Positions 59,978 to 64,000 of a stretch of 64,000 bases of DNA are shown here, piece after piece. Location: contig JAKUCV010007212.1 in assembly GCA_028386065.3 (NCBI GenBank), positions 1 to 64,000 on the forward strand, read 5' to 3'. Every line of letters starts with the position of its first letter. Position 1 is the stretch's first letter. The translations under genes and the position numbers were made by a program. The notes beneath the pieces were generated by a model that searched no databases, was not told where the DNA came from, and was given only the letters and a program-made list of their open reading frames with translations. Origin of the DNA: Turnera subulata (Eukaryota; Streptophyta; Magnoliopsida; Malpighiales; Passifloraceae).

Positions 59978-60730
59978 TTATCTGTTGGGTTCAACATTAA
60001 TCCTGAAACTCTGAGCCTCACCATTAATGTTGACCCTAACACTGTCATTCCAGGAGAACCACATACCACCCATGTTGTTTTCTCCAGGTATCTCAAACCG
60101 ATTCGTTGGAGGAAAACGAAGTGGAATCACACCATGATTCTCTCCTGCTTGCCACAAAGTCTCAGTAATCAGTACCATGGTAGGCTTGTACTGATTCTTC
60201 AGATCTCTTAAGGTACGAACAAAGTCTTGAGACCTTCTTGCTACACCCCTGTAATTCCACAGTAAAAGTCGTACCTTAGGCCATGTAGGTGGTAACCCAG
60301 TCACCCTTGGGACGCTCCGAGCTATCATGGAAACCTGATAATAACTGCTTTGATTTAAAATTTGACATGAAGGCTCTAACTGAAAATCCTGCAGTCTATT
60401 AGATATGAAAAACATGATAGAATTAGCCGAGCCATAAAAGGAAGCCCTTAGATTGCTTTGGTCCTCTAGGAAGAATGTTTCTTCCATAGGAGTTACAAAG
60501 AACCTAGATGAATATAGTTCATCAACAAACACTAAACGAGGAATTCTCGCCAGATCATTAGGTAATTCCTCTTGCTGCTCATTCATCATGCTATAAGCTA
60601 ACCTATTTCTTCTTCCTAGAGAGGCACCCTCAACAAAGAAAACAGTAGCTGAGGAAGGCATTTTTTTGTCTTGTTGATTTTTCTGAGTTTTTCTGAATCT
60701 ATATGTTTTAACACATATTTCTGCCCTCAT
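59978..60730 (-). CDS. ORF antisense to element R with a truncated LINE endonuclease start (250 aa)
   Basis: Open frame of 250 codons; the part from Met-25 (60658) corresponds residue by residue to the ORF at 2411-3094, with about 17 differences in 227. It reads VRLLLWNYRGVARRS, LITETLWQAG and GGMWFSWNDSV. Here the T-E-T endonuclease motif is kept but WNCRG has become WNYRG. It ends at the same VEPNR/VVPNR residue. First ~125 residues unrecognised. Antisense to the copia coding strand, as in element L. Protein production is unproven. Confidence 0.55.
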   Translation of the reverse strand: MRAEICVKTYRFRKTQKNQQDKKMPSSATVFFVEGASLGRRNRLAYSMMNEQQEELPNDLARIPRLVFVDELYSSRFFVTPMEETFFLEDQSNLRASFYGSANSIMFFISNRLQDFQLEPSCQILNQSSYYQVSMIARSVPRVTGLPPTWPKVRLLLWNYRGVARRSQDFVRTLRDLKNQYKPTMVLITETLWQAGENHGVIPLRFPPTNRFEIPGENNMGGMWFSWNDSVRVNINGEAQSFRINVEPNR

Positions 60731-60899
60731 TTATAGCCTGAGCTTAGACAGCTACGTGTCAGTATTTCAAATGTGGACCCTTTTACTTATCTCCGAAAAG
60801 ATCCTGAAGATTTTTCGGTTTCACAAAACTCCAAAGTTGCTTTTGGAAAAGTTTGCTCAATAATTCTGATCTTTTTTGACATGTGTGGCAGATATAAGC

Positions 60900-62760
60900 C
60901 TAATATTGGCACATATATTGCAGCCTGATGCTGAGACCGACTAGAAGTTGACTGATAGATATTTAATTTATAGCTAGTATGCACCAGCCAGAAGCTGGTA
61001 AATAATTTTTCTAAGTTATCCAGCCTGCAGCTGGCACCGACTTGAAGTTGGTACATGGATATATTGTTGGGCATGACCGGTTGGGCCATCCCGGATAAAT
61101 AATGATGCACAAAATTTATTTGGTCATTCATTAAAAAGCCAGGAGTTTTTACAATCAATGAATTTCCATGTGTTTGTTTGCTGCGAAATTAATAATATGG
61201 CCTTCCTAAGATGAGATTGGCCTAGAATCACCAGCAAGTTTTGGAAATAATTCAAAGACATGTACGCGGACCAATAACTCCGCCGTGTTGACCATCTAGG
61301 TAATTTTTACGATGCATCGACTAGATGGTCCATTGTGTGACGCAAGTTGGCATTGTGCGCACTTGTTTTAATGATTAAGCCACTTGCGGGAACATATCCC
61401 TACTGATGTTACTAGACTATATGTCTAGATAATGCTGGTATATTTCTTCAATGGAGAATGTATATCATTGGAAATAAACCCAAAGAGATCTGGGCCATAT
61501 TGACAATTGATTGCAGGAACATTGATGAAATATCACTGTTTGACAAAATGGTATTTTATATGCAGCAACATTTGAGTGCATCAAGCCAACATGATAAGAT
61601 CTCCCCTTTAATTGATTAATGGTCACATACTTAGTATCTCCCATCTTCGGACCATCGATTATATAGTATAAAAATGCTCCACCACGGCATTGTTTTGTTG
61701 GTCCTTAAAGAAGATTGAGAATATATATTGTGTATGTTGGGTATGTTAATTTGATGATAGAGTTTACCCAACATAAGGGGGAGGAAAGAAGCAGCTGGAT
61801 CAAGACTGAAGATTGTTGAAATGCATATGAATGATAATCCTCATATAATCAAAAGAAGATGATTCATTTGCAGAAAAATTAGTTGATATGTAATTGCCAG
61901 ACACATTTAAATTAAGTGTGACCATATACCAGCTGCAAATGCTCCTGTTTAAATTGATGTTCCTGAAGAACAATATAAGTATACAAATGAATCTATAGTT
62001 TATACTCGGTTCCAAAAAAAGAAAAGAAATTCTCAATAGAGAAAAAGGAGCAAATGTGATAAGATGGCCCCAATAAGAAAATATGGCCTCCAGTAGAGGT
62101 TTTGAATTAAAAGCCCTCTAGAAGAGGTTGATTCTCTGACACAAAGTGATAAAGTTCCAGAAGTAACTCAGGTACCTGAAATAAGTGAATATGATGAGAT
62201 CTCAATTACAGTGTCAGAAGTAAGATGGAACCGACGAGAAATAACCGTCGACGGAATAGAATATTTATAGCGCTAAATATTAAAATAGAGGATCATGAAC
62301 CTACTGATGAATGTAGGTACTGTATGATTGGCCAAAATAAAGAGATATAATTAAAGGCTGTGTTAGACTCGCTTGCGAAGCGAGATATTTATCGGACCTG
62401 TAGTCAGTACACTAGATGGTGTAAAATTGATCGGTCGAAAAATGGGTATTTGTGCGGAAAATATAAATGAGATATAAAGCACGGTTGCACAAAGTTTTAC
62501 CCGAATGATCTGGTATTAATTATGAGGAGATTCACTCCCCTGTGGTGGATGCAATTATTTGAAAGGTTTGGCATTATATAAAGAATTAGAAATGCATCTA
62601 ATGAATGCTTTTACAGCCTACTATGGATCCATAAGTTGTGAGATATATATAAAGATCCCTGCAGGATCCCAGTTGCCTGAAGCAACTAATTCCTGGGAAA
62701 TTACAAAAATTGAACTGAGTTTAAATCATTTTGAGTATGAATAAATTTGTATGTTTAGTG
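60900..62760 (+). pseudogene. Copia integrase and reverse transcriptase relic of element R
   Basis: Broken frames with recognisable pieces in family order: HDRLGHPG (GAG-pre-integrase His), DASTRWS, LDNAG (integrase core), IIHLQ and IPAANAP-like linker near 61855-61950, SLAKREI.GPV near 62370 and EMHLMNAFTAYYGS near 62590 (RT). Many stops and indels. The YVDD-type RT active site and RNase H were not found before the polypurine tract, suggesting a 3' deletion. Confidence 0.75.
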
Positions 62761-63254
62761 ATTGGAATTCCAGAAGAGGTTTCCAAATACCGTGCTATTA
62801 GACTGGTCCTGGAGTACCCTGTCTAAGTGCAATATGTATTGCTTGTAACATAAAGCCTGAAGCTTTTTTATTTAAGCCTATTGGCAAAATATGTATTTGC
62901 TCTTATCTTCGGGGAATAACAAATGTGTAATCCTGTAAACCCAAAAGAGAGTATAGTTGATTTTTTTGCAGATGTAGATTCCTTATTTAGTCCACATAAA
63001 GCACAGACGGACATCAGCTACAACTTTACACATGATATTGCTATATTATCGGGCCTACAAAAGTAAGATGGGAAGATAGACTCTCCAACGACAAAATTAT
63101 GAAGATAAACTACCAACTCTGTCCAATTGAAGTTATGATGTAACAAAATGATCAGACAAAACACACGTCACCAGAAGCTGACAAAGACGATTGGCATGCA
63201 ATAATATCAAGCAATTAATGGAGGCCAAAATGAGGGGGAGTAGAATACGCACTG

Positions 63255-63372
63255 CACTCTTTTTTCCTTCACCAAGTTTTTATCCCACTGGGTTTTTCTT
63301 GGTAAGGTTTTTAATGAGGCAGTATCCCCAAAGCGAATTCTACCCATCAACACAATGACATCCAAGGGGGAG
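63255..63372 (+). other. 3' pre-LTR module and polypurine tract of element R
   Basis: GCACTCTTTTTTCCTTCACC, TTTTTATCCCACTGGG and GGTAAGGTTTTTAATGAGGC, then the purine run AAGGGGGAG directly before the 3' LTR. The same module is present at 24858-24920. Confidence 0.7.
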
Positions 63373-63612
63373 TGTTATAAAACAATGTACAAATACATGT
63401 ATGTATGTCATTGTGATACGTACCAAATACATATATTATACAATATTCCCACTTATTATATATATGTGTAAATCAGAAATGAAGATTGAATGTAAAAAAT
63501 TGAAACCGGGTAATGAAACCCGTGACCGGAGAGTTACCGGAACCTCGCTGGAGCTCACCGGAAAAATCTTTTCCCCCGCAAACTTCTCCTTCTTCCTCTT
63601 TTATTTATAACA
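63373..63612 (+). repeat. 3' LTR of element R
   Basis: 240 bp, TGTTATAAAACA...TTTATAACA, the pair of 54869-55115. Confidence 0.88.
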
Positions 63613-64000
63613 AAAGATTATAAGTTTGAAGCAGACCTAAAGCCGGGTAAGCAAGCCCAATAATGAAATTAGAGCCCAGGTCTATCACAATGAGTTGTAT
63701 GAATTAAAAGCATTAAAGCCCAGGTCTAGCATTTTTAGTTGTATTGATTGGGCCAGCTGCTCTTAACTATATTTCCAACCCGTGGATCCACCACTCTACT
63801 TTAACTGGACTTTGCCTCATTTGCGCAGCCAATGGTAGAGCGGCAAATTTTGTTCTAAGAAAGGAGAAGAAGAGCACCTTGAAGTGCAAAATAAAATAGC
63901 TTTAGACATAGAGGCGCTATCCATTACGGAAAAAATAAAATCTTGCTGTAAGAAATAGAAAAAGAGATGATTCAAAAAGATACTAGTTAGCTACTATTAA
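63613..64000. other. Flank beyond element R
   Basis: GGGCC/AAGCCCA-containing intergenic DNA; no gene recognised. Confidence 0.3.

Larger units (their letters stand above)
54869..63612 (+). mobile_element. Complete but decayed Ty1/copia retrotransposon (element R), 8.7 kb
   Basis: 5' LTR 54869-55115, primer-binding-like segment from 55116, GC-rich leader (55180-55440), LINE-derived insert (about 55.5-58.5 kb), 49-bp-type repeat (58600-58780), palindrome array (59220-59760), antisense ORF (59978-60730), integrase/RT relic (about 60900-62760), polypurine tract (AAGGGGGAG) and 3' LTR 63373-63612. Copia integrase is recognised by HDRLGHPG, DASTRWS and LDNAG fragments near 61070-61440; RT by SLAKR, GVK.IG.KWVFVRK-like pieces near 62370-62450 and VVDAI, LEMHLM, EIYIKIPAG near 62540-62660. 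All frames are broken. Flanks GAGAT/AAAGAT are only a near-match for a 5-bp duplication. Confidence 0.85.

Noticed and set aside
54864..63618. 5-bp target duplication for element R
   Set aside because: Left flank GAGAT and right flank AAAGAT agree only imperfectly, so I did not claim it.

Overview
This is a stretch of a plant nuclear genome, most likely a eudicot. Genes carry many short GT-AG introns and the intergenic DNA is AT-rich and crowded with plant-type transposons (copia, LINE, Helitron, MULE, hAT MITE, TRIM). The protein families (SR34-type splicing factor, EID1, RFI2, plant GH1 beta-glucosidases, plant universal stress proteins) are angiosperm families. I cannot name the species. 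All identifications rest on recognising motifs by eye; no search was run.

Layout. 1-5.6 kb: decayed Ty1/copia element on the minus strand (element L) whose 5' LTR faces the genes. 6.6-11.9 kb: SR-type splicing factor, plus strand. 13.0-14.0 kb: intronless EID1-like F-box gene. 15.3-18.7 kb: beta-glucosidase copy 1, probably a pseudogene. 18.7-36.6 kb: an 18-kb accessory stretch holding pieces of an acetolactate synthase regulatory-subunit gene, a Pack-MULE with a captured F-box fragment, an LTR-retroelement relic, a glyoxalase-family exon, two adjacent Helitrons of one family, and a CWC22 fragment interrupted by a TRIM-like element. 36.9-41.4 kb: beta-glucosidase copy 2, whose sixth exon is split by a hAT-type MITE. 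42.1-45.3 kb: RFI2-like RING gene, minus strand. 47.6-54.4 kb: three tandem universal stress protein genes on the minus strand, with a TRIM-like element between the first two. 54.9-63.6 kb: a complete but decayed copia element on the plus strand (element R), the same family as element L in inverted orientation, carrying a LINE-derived insert.

The intact-looking protein-coding genes are the SR factor, EID1, RFI2 and the three USPs. EID1 and RFI2 families both act through ubiquitin ligases in far-red/red light signalling, so their presence within about 30 kb is worth noting. The two beta-glucosidases are tandem duplicates with matching exon structure, and both are damaged in different ways.

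Most novel candidates: an antisense open reading frame of about 230 codons, containing the start of a LINE endonuclease, that stays open in both copia copies while the sense-strand pol is full of stops; arrays of micro-palindromes in the same elements; a Pack-MULE with doubled terminal repeats; a Helitron pair; and an exonic MITE dense in TGGGCY motifs.
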